Shown: positions 1-5,811 of the stretch, in pieces
Numbering within the stretch: position 1 is the first letter of the stretch
Layout of the letters: each line of letters starts with the position of its first letter
Assembly (NCBI GenBank): GCA_002479405.1
Contig: DLMX01000015.1
Location: forward strand, 1,931 to 7,741
Length of the DNA stretch: 5,811 nt
DNA from: Methylophilaceae bacterium UBA7525
GTDB lineage: Bacteria; Pseudomonadota; Gammaproteobacteria; Burkholderiales; Methylophilaceae
Reading direction: 5' to 3'
Translations under genes and position numbers: made by a program
The notes under the pieces: generated by a model
The model's database searches: none
Told to the model about the DNA's origin: nothing
Seen by the model: only the letters and a program-made list of their open reading frames with translations

Positions 1-1125
1 CAGAATGCAGAGCATGCGTTACAAGAGAAGGTGTTCGGTAAAAAATTAATTGTAAATAATATCAATCAAATAAAGCTTAATATTAATTCAACTTCTGATG
101 AAATACAGGCGCTGGCGCAACGTCAAAAAGAGTCCCGCGAGTTGCTCGATGCAGCAAAGATGGAAGGCCTGAAAGCCAATCTGGATCGTGCGCTTTCGCT
201 CAAACAACAACGTGAGATCAGCCTGGTGGAAGCCAGAAATCAGCTCGTGCAGGCGGAGTCCGCATTGCAGGATCAGGAACGTAATCGTATGCAGAATGAG
301 CAGATGCTGCATCCCTTGCGTGACAAGCTGGAGCAATCACGGCTGCTGGAACAGGAAGCACGCCTGCATTTTGAGCAGTGTTCAGCCGAATTGGCAGCAC
401 TGAATCTGAGCGAGACTGACCTGACGGCGGATCTGCCGGCATCGGCCAAGGTACCCGAGCTGGGGCAGCGGGTCGCATCGCTTGAAGCGGAAATTGAGGC
501 GTTGGGCGCCGTCAATCTTGCGGCGATCCAGGAGTTGAACAACGAACAGGAACGCAAACAGCATCTGGATAACCAGTCGCAGGACCTGAATGAGGCGATC
601 ACTACGCTGGAAGATGCCATCCGCCGGATCGACCGCGAGACCCGCAGTCGCCTGCAACAAACGTTCGATGAGGCCAACCGGCACTTTGCCGAGCTGTTCA
701 CGCTATTGTTCGGTGGCGGGCAGGCCAGACTGGAGTTGCTGGGTGAGGAGATACTGGATACCGGCATGCAGGTCTTCGCGCAGCCTCCGGGCAAAAAGAA
801 CAGCACCATTCATCTGCTGTCCGGCGGCGAAAAGGCGCTGACGGCACTGGCCCTGGTGTTTGCGCTGTTCCGGCTCAATCCCGCGCCGTTCTGTCTGATG
901 GACGAGGTGGATGCGCCGCTCGACGACAGTAATACCGAGCGCTTTTGCAATCTGGTAAAAAAAATGTCCGAGCGCACACAGTTTTTATTTGTGAGCCATA
1001 ATAAAATAACCATGGAAATGGCACAGCAACTGATAGGCGTGACGATGCAGGAGTCCGGAGTTTCGCGTATCGTCGAAGTGGATATCGAAGCCGCCATGCG
1101 CATGCATGATCAAGTGATGGCCTGA
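1..1125 (+). CDS. smc: Chromosome segregation ATPase SMC, C-terminal third (5' end outside window)
   Basis: SMC dimers fold and condense the nucleoid in the cytoplasm, usually with ScpA and ScpB. The frame is open from base 1 with no stop, so this is the 3' part of a longer gene; 374 codons are present of roughly 1,150-1,200 usual for the family. Window residues 1 to about 215 are charged, Leu/Glu/Gln-rich sequence typical of the returning coiled-coil arm. The rest is the C-terminal half of the ATPase head. The ABC signature LLSGGEKA is at bases 814-837, Walker B CLMDEVDAPLDD at 892-927 with the catalytic Glu at 904-906, and the His switch FVSHNK has its His at 997-999. Walker A lies in the missing N-terminal half. 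A GTG at 31 is in frame but is not a believable start, because the coding frame continues upstream and the head needs both halves. The gene ends in TGA 22 bases before zipA. An unusually AT-rich patch at 41-90 is listed separately. Identification is very secure. Confidence 0.97.
   Translation, partial: QNAEHALQEKVFGKKLIVNNINQIKLNINSTSDEIQALAQRQKESRELLDAAKMEGLKANLDRALSLKQQREISLVEARNQLVQAESALQDQERNRMQNEQMLHPLRDKLEQSRLLEQEARLHFEQCSAELAALNLSETDLTADLPASAKVPELGQRVASLEAEIEALGAVNLAAIQELNNEQERKQHLDNQSQDLNEAITTLEDAIRRIDRETRSRLQQTFDEANRHFAELFTLLFGGGQARLELLGEEILDTGMQVFAQPPGKKNSTIHLLSGGEKALTALALVFALFRLNPAPFCLMDEVDAPLDDSNTERFCNLVKKMSERTQFLFVSHNKITMEMAQQLIGVTMQESGVSRIVEVDIEAAMRMHDQVMA
41..90. other. AT-rich patch inside the smc coiled-coil region
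   Basis: By direct count only 6 of these 50 bases are G or C (12%), while the 60 bases at 121-180 contain 32 (53%). The patch keeps the smc reading frame and encodes a stretch rich in Asn, Ile and Lys, unlike the Ala/Glu/Leu/Arg-rich arm that follows. It includes a TTAATATTAA palindrome (77-86). It could be a diverged or recombined segment, a small in-frame insertion, or an error near a contig edge. Its function, if any, is not known. Confidence 0.6.
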
Positions 1126-1129
1126 GGCT

Positions 1130-1136
1130 GGAGAAG
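1130..1136 (+). promoter_or_regulatory. Ribosome binding site of zipA
   Basis: The purine-rich GGAGAAG lies 11 bases before the ATG at 1148, in the 22-base gap after the smc stop. It supports this ATG as the zipA start. The gap is too short to hold an obvious separate terminator, so zipA is probably transcribed with smc. Confidence 0.6.
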
Positions 1137-1147
1137 AGTGAATAATC

Positions 1148-2575
1148 ATGACTGATTTACAACTGGCTTTGCTGGTACTGGGTGCAATCATCATTTTTGC
1201 GGTCGTCGCATTCAACTGGTGGCAGGAGCGCAAGCTCCGAAACGAGGCCGCCAGACATTTTGAAACGCCGGACAGCGACGTGCTGATGGACGAGGAGTTT
1301 CAGTTCGATCCGGAAGCGATATTGCGAGAGGAATCCCAGGATCTGAGCAAGCTGGCGGCGGATGATTTTGATGCGCTGAGTTTTGATGAAGAACGTCGTC
1401 CTGCCGACAGGCAACCAGAGGTTGACCTTAATGAAGGGGGTTATGAAGAATTCGAAGCAACTGTCAGTATGGCCGCACAACCGGCTGCGCCTGAATTGAC
1501 TGAAGCACGCAAAGCCGCACCGGAAGAATTTGAGCCCGCGGCAACGAGCAGCAACGAGCCACCGAAGTTCTATGAAGAGCATGTCTGGCAGAGTGATGCG
1601 CTGGGAGACCAGGTATCACCAGCCGACCAGGAAGCCATGGAACAGGCCGAACTGATCAGGGAGGCCGGCTTCGATGAGCTGCCGAGTTCTTTGGCATCAT
1701 CGGCCGAAGTGGCCGCGCCATCAGTCGGCGCAGCCAGGGATGTTGTCACCCTGAGCCCGGATATCGACTCGCGCGTGGACCTGATTGCAGTGCTTTACCT
1801 GCCGCAGGCCGTGACGGGCGATAAGGTGCGTGAATTTCTCATGACGGTCACCGATATCGACAAACCCAAGTTCCTGCATGGCTTGGACGCTGAAGGCGTG
1901 TGGAGACTGATAACGCCGGAGCAGGATGCAACCAGCTTCAGCAAGGTGACCTGTGCCGTGCAGTTGGCAGACCGCTCCGGTTTCATCTCGAGAAATGCGT
2001 TGAATCGTTTTCAGCATGAAGTGGATCGTATCGGTCACAAACTGAATGCGCAGATCGAATGGCAGAGCAATGGCGACCCTTGGCAGCAGGCCAGTGAGTT
2101 GGACCAGTTCTGTATCGATGTCGACAAGATGGTTGGGTTTCATCTGGTGCAGGGTGAAAATGGACCGTTCACCGGTACCAAGTTCCGTGGACTGGCAGAG
2201 GCGAATGGTCTGACTCTTGGGGCGGATGGCGGTTTCCACAGCGAAAACGATTTGGGGCATCGTCTGTTTTCTGTCGTTAATCGCGACAATTATCCTTTTA
2301 GCCAGGAAATGTTGCGCACTTCGGTGATTCACGGCGTGACCTTCCAGTTGGATATCCCGCGTGTGCGCAACTGCGCGGAAGTGTTCAATCAGATGGTGCT
2401 GACTGCCAGACAGATGGAAAGCAGTCTCGGTGCCACGCTGGTGGATGACAACCAGCGTCCTTTGGGCGAGATGCAGATTGAGATAATACGTCAGCAATTG
2501 AAGGTCATACATGCCAAGATGGTGGCACGTGGCATCATTCCCGGCAGCGCGTCTGCCTTACGTCTGTTCTCTTGA
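1148..2575 (+). CDS. zipA: Cell division protein ZipA, long form with acidic linker
   Basis: ZipA anchors FtsZ protofilaments to the inner membrane at the division site. The 475-residue product begins with a short polar stretch and one hydrophobic helix at about residues 4-22, followed by Trp-Trp-Gln-Glu-Arg-Lys. This is the ZipA topology with the N-terminus outside and the bulk in the cytoplasm. Residues about 28-205 form a linker rich in Glu, Asp, Ala and Pro, probably disordered. Residues about 319-455 match the ZipA C-terminal FtsZ-binding fold: strand near 323-333, HGVTFQLDIPR at 395-405, a helix, then GATLVDDNQRP near 428-438 and a closing helix. The protein is much longer than E. coli ZipA (about 328 residues). 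Part of the extra length, residues about 210-305, resembles a second copy of the FtsZ-binding fold. The ATG start is supported by a ribosome binding site and by the membrane helix beginning at once. The neighbours smc and ligA fit, and zipA-ligA adjacency is also seen in E. coli. Family identity is strong; the function of the extra region is inference. Confidence 0.93.
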   Translation: MTDLQLALLVLGAIIIFAVVAFNWWQERKLRNEAARHFETPDSDVLMDEEFQFDPEAILREESQDLSKLAADDFDALSFDEERRPADRQPEVDLNEGGYEEFEATVSMAAQPAAPELTEARKAAPEEFEPAATSSNEPPKFYEEHVWQSDALGDQVSPADQEAMEQAELIREAGFDELPSSLASSAEVAAPSVGAARDVVTLSPDIDSRVDLIAVLYLPQAVTGDKVREFLMTVTDIDKPKFLHGLDAEGVWRLITPEQDATSFSKVTCAVQLADRSGFISRNALNRFQHEVDRIGHKLNAQIEWQSNGDPWQQASELDQFCIDVDKMVGFHLVQGENGPFTGTKFRGLAEANGLTLGADGGFHSENDLGHRLFSVVNRDNYPFSQEMLRTSVIHGVTFQLDIPRVRNCAEVFNQMVLTARQMESSLGATLVDDNQRPLGEMQIEIIRQQLKVIHAKMVARGIIPGSASALRLFS

Positions 2576-4620
2576 GTCAAATGCAAAGTTCCGAACAAGC
2601 TGCGCAGCAGATTGCCGCATTGCGCAAACTCATCCGTCAGTACGATCATGAATACTATGTGCTGGACATGCCATCGGTGCCGGACAGCGAATATGACCGC
2701 CTGTTCCGTGAACTGCAGGCGCTGGAGCAGGCACACCCTGAGCTGGTCACCAGAGATTCGCCGACACAGCGCGTAGGCGGAGCACCGCTGCCGGAACTGC
2801 TGGCAGTGCGTCATCGCGTACCCATGCTCTCGATCGAGACCGAGACCGACATCACGCCGGCAGGCGCCCGCGCTTTCGATGCCAGAACGCGCAAGAAACT
2901 GGGATTGAATGACAATGATCCATCTGTTGAATACGCCGCCGAACTCAAGTTCGACGGTCTGGCCATCAGTCTGCGCTACGAAAACGGCCTGCTGGTGCAG
3001 GCAGCGACCCGTGGCGATGGCGAGGTTGGCGAGGATGTGACACAGAACATTCGCACTATCCGTCAGATCCCATTGCGGCTAGAAGGCCCGGTACCCGAAG
3101 TGCTTGAGGTGCGCGGCGAGGTCTACATGAGCCGTCCCGACTTCGAGCGATACAACGCCAGGCAACGTGCGCAAGGCAAGCCGACACTGGTCAATCCGCG
3201 CAACGGTGCGGCCGGCGCCGTGCGTCAACTGGATTCCAGATTGACGGCTCAGCGGCTTTTATCCTTTTTTACCTATGGCCTTGGCGAGACAAAAGGCTGG
3301 GAGGTGCCTGCACGGCACAGCGAACTGCTGGATGCCTTGCAACGTTTTGGTTTCCCCGTTTGTGCCGAACGCATCGTTGGTCTGGGCTCTGAACCTCTGG
3401 TGCAGTTCCACCAGAACATCGCTGCCAAGCGCGACAGCCTGCCGTACGATATCGACGGCGTCGTTTACAAGGTCAATCTGCTGGCGTTGCAGCGCGAACT
3501 CGGCTTTCGTAGCCGGGAGCCGCATTGGGCGGTGGCGCACAAATTCCCGGCGCAGGAAGCCCTGACCGAATTGCTGGCAATCGACGTACAAGTCGGCCGC
3601 ACAGGCGCCGTTACGCCGGTAGCAAGGTTGAAACCGGTTTTTGTCGGGGGTGTGACAGTGACCAATGCTACCTTGCACAACCAGGACGAGATCGACCGCA
3701 AGGATGTGCGTGTGGGCGACACGGTCAGCGTACGCAGGGCAGGGGATGTGATTCCGGAAGTGGTCGCTGTGATAAAGGATCGGCGGCCGCAGGGTTCCGT
3801 ACCCTACAATCTGCTGGAAGCCATCGGCCATCGCTGTCCAGTCTGCGGCTCACATGTCATCCGTCAGCAAGATGAGTCGGTGGCGCGCTGTACCGGCGGC
3901 TTGTTCTGCTCAGCCCAGCGCAAGCAGGCGATCCTGCACTTCGCCTCGCGCCGTGCCATGGATATCGAAGGCTTGGGCGAGAAACTGGTGGATCAACTGG
4001 TCGATGCCGAACTGGTACATACGCTGGCCGATATTTACAAGCTGGATAGCCGGATATTGGCGGGCCTTGATCGCATGGCCGAAAAATCGGCGCAGAACAT
4101 CATAGAGGCATTGCAGAAAAGCAAGAAGACCACGCTGGCACGCTTTATCTATGCGTTGGGCATCCGCAATGTGGGTGAAGCGACTGCCAAGGATCTGGCC
4201 AAGTATTTTGGTAGCCTGCAGGGCCTGCTGGAAGCGGATGCGGAGAAACTGCAGCAGGTGCCGGATGTTGGCCCGATCGTGGCGGATTCCATTGTGCAGT
4301 TTCTGAGTGAAGCTCACAACCGTGAAGTAATCAATGCGCTGATTGCAGCCGGCATTCACTGGGAAGAGGGCGTAGGAGCCCCTGCTGACGGCGTATTTAA
4401 CGGAAAAACGCTGGTTTTGACCGGCACCTTGCCCAATATGTCGCGTGATGAAGCCAAGGCCTTGATTGAAAAGGCCGGCGGCAAGGTGGCTGGCAGTGTA
4501 TCGCGCAAGACGGATTATGTGGTTGCCGGTGCGGAGGCTGGCAGCAAACTGGAAAAAGCCCGGGAACTGGGCGTTACGATCATCGATGAAGTGGCTTTAT
4601 TGGAGTTATTATCAAATTGA
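2572..4620 (+). CDS. ligA: NAD+-dependent DNA ligase LigA
   Basis: LigA seals nicks in duplex DNA during replication and repair, using NAD+ and releasing NMN and AMP. The 682-residue product has the full family order: Ia domain with YDRL (about 1-70), nucleotidyl-transferase domain (about 71-328), OB fold (about 329-415), zinc finger, helix-hairpin-helix region (about 450-600) and a BRCT domain (about 606-682). The adenylated lysine is K126 in ELKFDG, followed by TRGDG. K300 in VYKVN and K324 in HKFPAQE match E. coli K290 and K314, with the same 24-residue spacing. Zinc ligands are C422, C425, C440 and C446, spaced as in E. coli. Length is close to the E. coli enzyme (671). The start is uncertain: TTG at 2572 overlaps the zipA stop as TTGA, and an ATG follows at 2581 in frame. 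Neither has a good ribosome binding site and both keep the whole Ia domain. Translational coupling to zipA is likely. The segment after PMLS departs from the usual SLDN form and is about 5 residues longer than in E. coli. Confidence 0.97.
   Translation: MSQMQSSEQAAQQIAALRKLIRQYDHEYYVLDMPSVPDSEYDRLFRELQALEQAHPELVTRDSPTQRVGGAPLPELLAVRHRVPMLSIETETDITPAGARAFDARTRKKLGLNDNDPSVEYAAELKFDGLAISLRYENGLLVQAATRGDGEVGEDVTQNIRTIRQIPLRLEGPVPEVLEVRGEVYMSRPDFERYNARQRAQGKPTLVNPRNGAAGAVRQLDSRLTAQRLLSFFTYGLGETKGWEVPARHSELLDALQRFGFPVCAERIVGLGSEPLVQFHQNIAAKRDSLPYDIDGVVYKVNLLALQRELGFRSREPHWAVAHKFPAQEALTELLAIDVQVGRTGAVTPVARLKPVFVGGVTVTNATLHNQDEIDRKDVRVGDTVSVRRAGDVIPEVVAVIKDRRPQGSVPYNLLEAIGHRCPVCGSHVIRQQDESVARCTGGLFCSAQRKQAILHFASRRAMDIEGLGEKLVDQLVDAELVHTLADIYKLDSRILAGLDRMAEKSAQNIIEALQKSKKTTLARFIYALGIRNVGEATAKDLAKYFGSLQGLLEADAEKLQQVPDVGPIVADSIVQFLSEAHNREVINALIAAGIHWEEGVGAPADGVFNGKTLVLTGTLPNMSRDEAKALIEKAGGKVAGSVSRKTDYVVAGAEAGSKLEKARELGVTIIDEVALLELLSN
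4602..4605 (+). promoter_or_regulatory. Ribosome binding site of cysQ, inside the ligA end
   Basis: GGAG sits 11 bases before the TTG at 4617, inside the last codons of ligA. It supports TTG as the cysQ start. The next in-frame ATG at 4683 (residue 23) would remove most of the first conserved helix. Confidence 0.55.
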
Positions 4621-5423
4621 ATCAGACACAAAGTCATTTGCCGCAATTAATAGACATTGCCAGGCAGGCAGGCAAGGCCATCATGCAGATATATGCAGGC
4701 ACTATCGATGTCGAGAGCAAGAGCGACAATTCACCGCTGACGCAGGCCGACCTGGCAGCACATCGCATCATCGAGACTGGCCTGAAGAGGCTGACACCCG
4801 ATATCCCGGTGCTTTCTGAGGAATCCGCGGACATCCCTTACACCACCCGCTCGCAATGGCATCGCTACTGGCTGGTCGATCCGTTGGACGGCACCCGTGA
4901 ATTCATTAAGCGCAACGGTGAGTTCACGGTCAACATTGCCCTGATCGAGGGCAGCAAAGCCATGGTAGGCGTGGTTTATGCACCGGCCATGGATCTGTTG
5001 TATTACGCAGATGAAAATGGGGCTTATAAACAGCAGGACGGTAATGCGGCTGTTGCCATCAAGGCGCGGGAACTGAACCCTGGCGACATTACGATTGCAG
5101 GCAGTCGTTCCCATGCCGATGTCCGGTTGCAGCAGTTTGTCGAAAACATCGAAAAGAAACTTTCCCCGGTAAATCTGATCCCTATGGGTAGTTCATTGAA
5201 GATTTGCATGGTCGCCGAAGGCGCTGCCGATCTCTACCCAAGACTTGGACTCACATCCGAATGGGATACGGCCGCTGCCCACTGCGTGTTGGAAAAGGCA
5301 GGCGGTTCACTGCAGGATACCCAGGGCAGACCTTTGCTATATAACAGCAAGGAATCATTGCTAAACCCGGAGTTCTTCGCCGGTGGAGCAACATTACATG
5401 ACTGGGGTCAATACCTGCGGTAA
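4617..5423 (+). CDS. cysQ: 3'(2'),5'-bisphosphate nucleotidase CysQ
   Basis: CysQ is a magnesium-dependent phosphatase of the inositol monophosphatase superfamily. It turns 3'-phosphoadenosine 5'-phosphate, the by-product of PAPS reduction in sulfate assimilation, into AMP and phosphate. The 268-residue product carries the metal-binding motifs in order: LSEES (Glu68, Glu69), DPLDGT at 88-93, and WDTAA with Asp217. The stretch after DPLDGT reads REFIKRNGEFTVNIALI. This is nearly identical to E. coli CysQ and separates it from ordinary inositol monophosphatases. SRSHAD and GSSLKICMVAEG with LYPR are further CysQ-type blocks. Length is slightly above E. coli (246). The TTG start overlaps the ligA stop as TTGA, and the upstream GGAG supports it. 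It is probably the last gene of the smc-zipA-ligA-cysQ run and translationally coupled to ligA. It is not beside other sulfate-assimilation genes here, so a role in sulfur metabolism comes from the family, not the context. Confidence 0.93.
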   Translation: MNQTQSHLPQLIDIARQAGKAIMQIYAGTIDVESKSDNSPLTQADLAAHRIIETGLKRLTPDIPVLSEESADIPYTTRSQWHRYWLVDPLDGTREFIKRNGEFTVNIALIEGSKAMVGVVYAPAMDLLYYADENGAYKQQDGNAAVAIKARELNPGDITIAGSRSHADVRLQQFVENIEKKLSPVNLIPMGSSLKICMVAEGAADLYPRLGLTSEWDTAAAHCVLEKAGGSLQDTQGRPLLYNSKESLLNPEFFAGGATLHDWGQYLR

Positions 5424-5445
5424 TCAAATGTAAGGCTGTAGCCAT

Positions 5446-5458
5446 ATTGGCGACCAAT
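5446..5458. repeat. Short inverted repeat ATTGG-CGA-CCAAT
   Basis: Perfect 5-base arms around a 3-base centre, 23 bases after the cysQ stop. It overlaps a second dyad, GCCA-TAT-TGGC at 5441-5451, and the two hairpins cannot form together. It may be a protein site or a weak RNA hairpin; there is no T-run to make it a terminator. Confidence 0.35.
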
Positions 5459-5481
5459 GCGCATCAATGACGTTTTCGGTT

Positions 5482-5500
5482 CTGAGCAAGCATGACTCAG
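5482..5500. repeat. Short inverted repeat CTGAG-N9-CTCAG
   Basis: Perfect 5-base arms separated by 9 bases, 36 bases upstream of the msrP ATG. An interlocked dyad AGCAT (5489-5493) / ATGCT (5503-5507) overlaps it. The position would suit an operator, but such short arms also arise by chance. Confidence 0.3.
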
Positions 5501-5520
5501 GAATGCTCCAGGACTTGAAC

Positions 5521-5527
5521 AGAAAGG
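5521..5527 (+). promoter_or_regulatory. Ribosome binding site of msrP
   Basis: AGAAAGG ends 9 bases before the ATG at 5537. An in-frame TGA at 5516-5518 closes the frame upstream, so the only other nearby start would be a TTG at 5528, which this spacing disfavours. Confidence 0.6.
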
Positions 5528-5536
5528 TTGGACAGC

Positions 5537-5811
5537 ATGTATATCGCCAAAAGGCCGGATATTCCGCCTTCGGAAATCACGCCTCGTGAAGTATTTGAGA
5601 ATCGCCGTGAATTTCTCAAAGCCGCAGGCTTCAGTGTTGCTGCCGGAGCCATCTCCAGCATGCTGCCGTCAATTGCACTGGCTGCGAACGAGCGACAGAA
5701 GATAGCCGGATTCAGCAAGACAGCTTATGGCAAGGATGAGAAGCTGACCAGCTATGAAGATGTCACCACCTACAACAACTTCTACGAGTTCGGTACCGAC
5801 AAGGGCGACCC
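5537..5811 (+). CDS. msrP: Periplasmic methionine-sulfoxide reductase, catalytic subunit MsrP (3' end outside window)
   Basis: MsrP (formerly YedY) is a molybdopterin enzyme that repairs oxidised methionine in periplasmic proteins, taking electrons from the membrane haem protein MsrQ. Only the first 91 codons are present, of a usual 310-335. Residues 22-30 read NRREFLKAA, a twin-arginine export motif. A hydrophobic stretch follows (about 31-48), then an Ala-Leu-Ala signal-peptidase site at 47-49. The mature part contains YNNFYEFGTDKGDP, nearly identical to the YNNFYEFG block of E. coli MsrP, where cofactor contacts begin. The N-terminal extension before the twin arginines (MYIAKRPDIPPSEITPREVFE) is usual for this family. 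The catalytic cysteine lies beyond the window. The gene follows cysQ in the same direction after 113 bases. An msrQ partner would be expected downstream but cannot be seen. Identity rests on a short but characteristic region. Confidence 0.93.
   Translation, partial: MYIAKRPDIPPSEITPREVFENRREFLKAAGFSVAAGAISSMLPSIALAANERQKIAGFSKTAYGKDEKLTSYEDVTTYNNFYEFGTDKGD

Larger units (their letters stand above)
5424..5536. other. cysQ-msrP intergenic region
   Basis: This 113-base gap is the only sizeable non-coding stretch in the window. It contains several short dyads, listed separately, an 8-base palindrome ATGCGCAT (5457-5464), and the msrP ribosome binding site. No hairpin followed by a T-run was found, so no rho-independent terminator is called. 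No sigma-70 pair of -35 and -10 boxes, nor a sigma-54 GG/GC pair at proper spacing, was convincing. It probably holds the msrP promoter or leader, but the sequence alone does not show it. Confidence 0.5.

Noticed and set aside
957..964. Run of eight A in smc, read as GTA AAA AAA ATG, a possible slippery site
   Set aside because: A -1 shift would meet TAA after about a dozen codons and lose the His switch, and the in-frame product is complete and conserved, so programmed frameshifting is unlikely.
31..1125. GTG at 31 as the start of a separate 364-residue protein
   Set aside because: The frame runs open to base 1 and the protein is plainly the C-terminal part of SMC, so this GTG is an internal valine codon.
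1721..2512. Long open frame (263 codons) on the minus strand opposite zipA
   Set aside because: It lies fully inside a clear zipA gene, its translation is rich in His, Gln and Arg as expected from a mirrored coding frame, and no family is recognisable.
3259..3831. Minus-strand open frame (190 codons) opposite ligA
   Set aside because: It overlaps conserved LigA catalytic sequence, has no recognisable domain and no good ribosome binding site; a shadow frame.
5392..5435. CATTACA and TGTAAGG as halves of an HprR-like box for msrP
   Set aside because: The halves lie about 30 bases apart instead of adjoining, and the second has a mismatch; the first lies inside cysQ.
5448..5464. Possible sigma-54 promoter (TTGGC ... 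TGCGCA)
   Set aside because: The GG and GC elements are separated by 8 bases, not the 10 the factor requires.
5446..5476. Hairpin ATTGG-CGA-CCAAT followed by GTTTTC as a terminator
   Set aside because: The stem is only 5 pairs with two G-C pairs, and the short T-run begins 14 bases after it, too far for a rho-independent terminator.

Overview
The window reads as core chromosomal DNA of a Gram-negative bacterium. It is most likely a betaproteobacterium, perhaps of the Nitrosomonadales/Gallionellaceae kind. The reasons are the gene order smc-zipA-ligA, a ZipA protein (a gamma/betaproteobacterial division protein), a LigA with the nucleotidyl-transferase variant I associate from memory with betaproteobacteria, and an msrP gene with a Tat signal. 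Base composition is moderately GC-rich and even, except for one very AT-rich patch near the left edge. No RNA gene, mobile element, CRISPR array or convincing phage signal was seen.

Layout, all on the + strand: (1) 1-1125, the last 374 codons of smc (chromosome condensation ATPase), open at the left edge; (2) 1148-2575, zipA (membrane anchor for the FtsZ ring), 22 bases after smc; (3) 2572-4620, ligA (NAD+-dependent DNA ligase), overlapping the zipA stop; (4) 4617-5423, cysQ (3'-phosphoadenosine 5'-phosphate phosphatase), overlapping the ligA stop; (5) 5424-5536, a 113-base gap with small dyads but no clear terminator or promoter; (6) 5537 to the right edge, the first 91 codons of msrP, the exported molybdenum subunit of the periplasmic methionine-sulfoxide reductase.

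The first four genes look like one tightly packed transcription unit. smc, zipA and ligA join chromosome organisation, septum assembly and DNA joining. CysQ removes a by-product of sulfate assimilation. Both internal overlaps have the form TTGA, so ligA and cysQ appear to start at TTG inside the preceding stop and are probably translationally coupled. msrP follows in the same direction after the gap and may be separately controlled.

No wholly new system was found. The observations most worth checking are an apparent tandem duplication of the FtsZ-binding fold inside ZipA, and a 50-base segment of about 12% GC inside the smc coiled-coil region.
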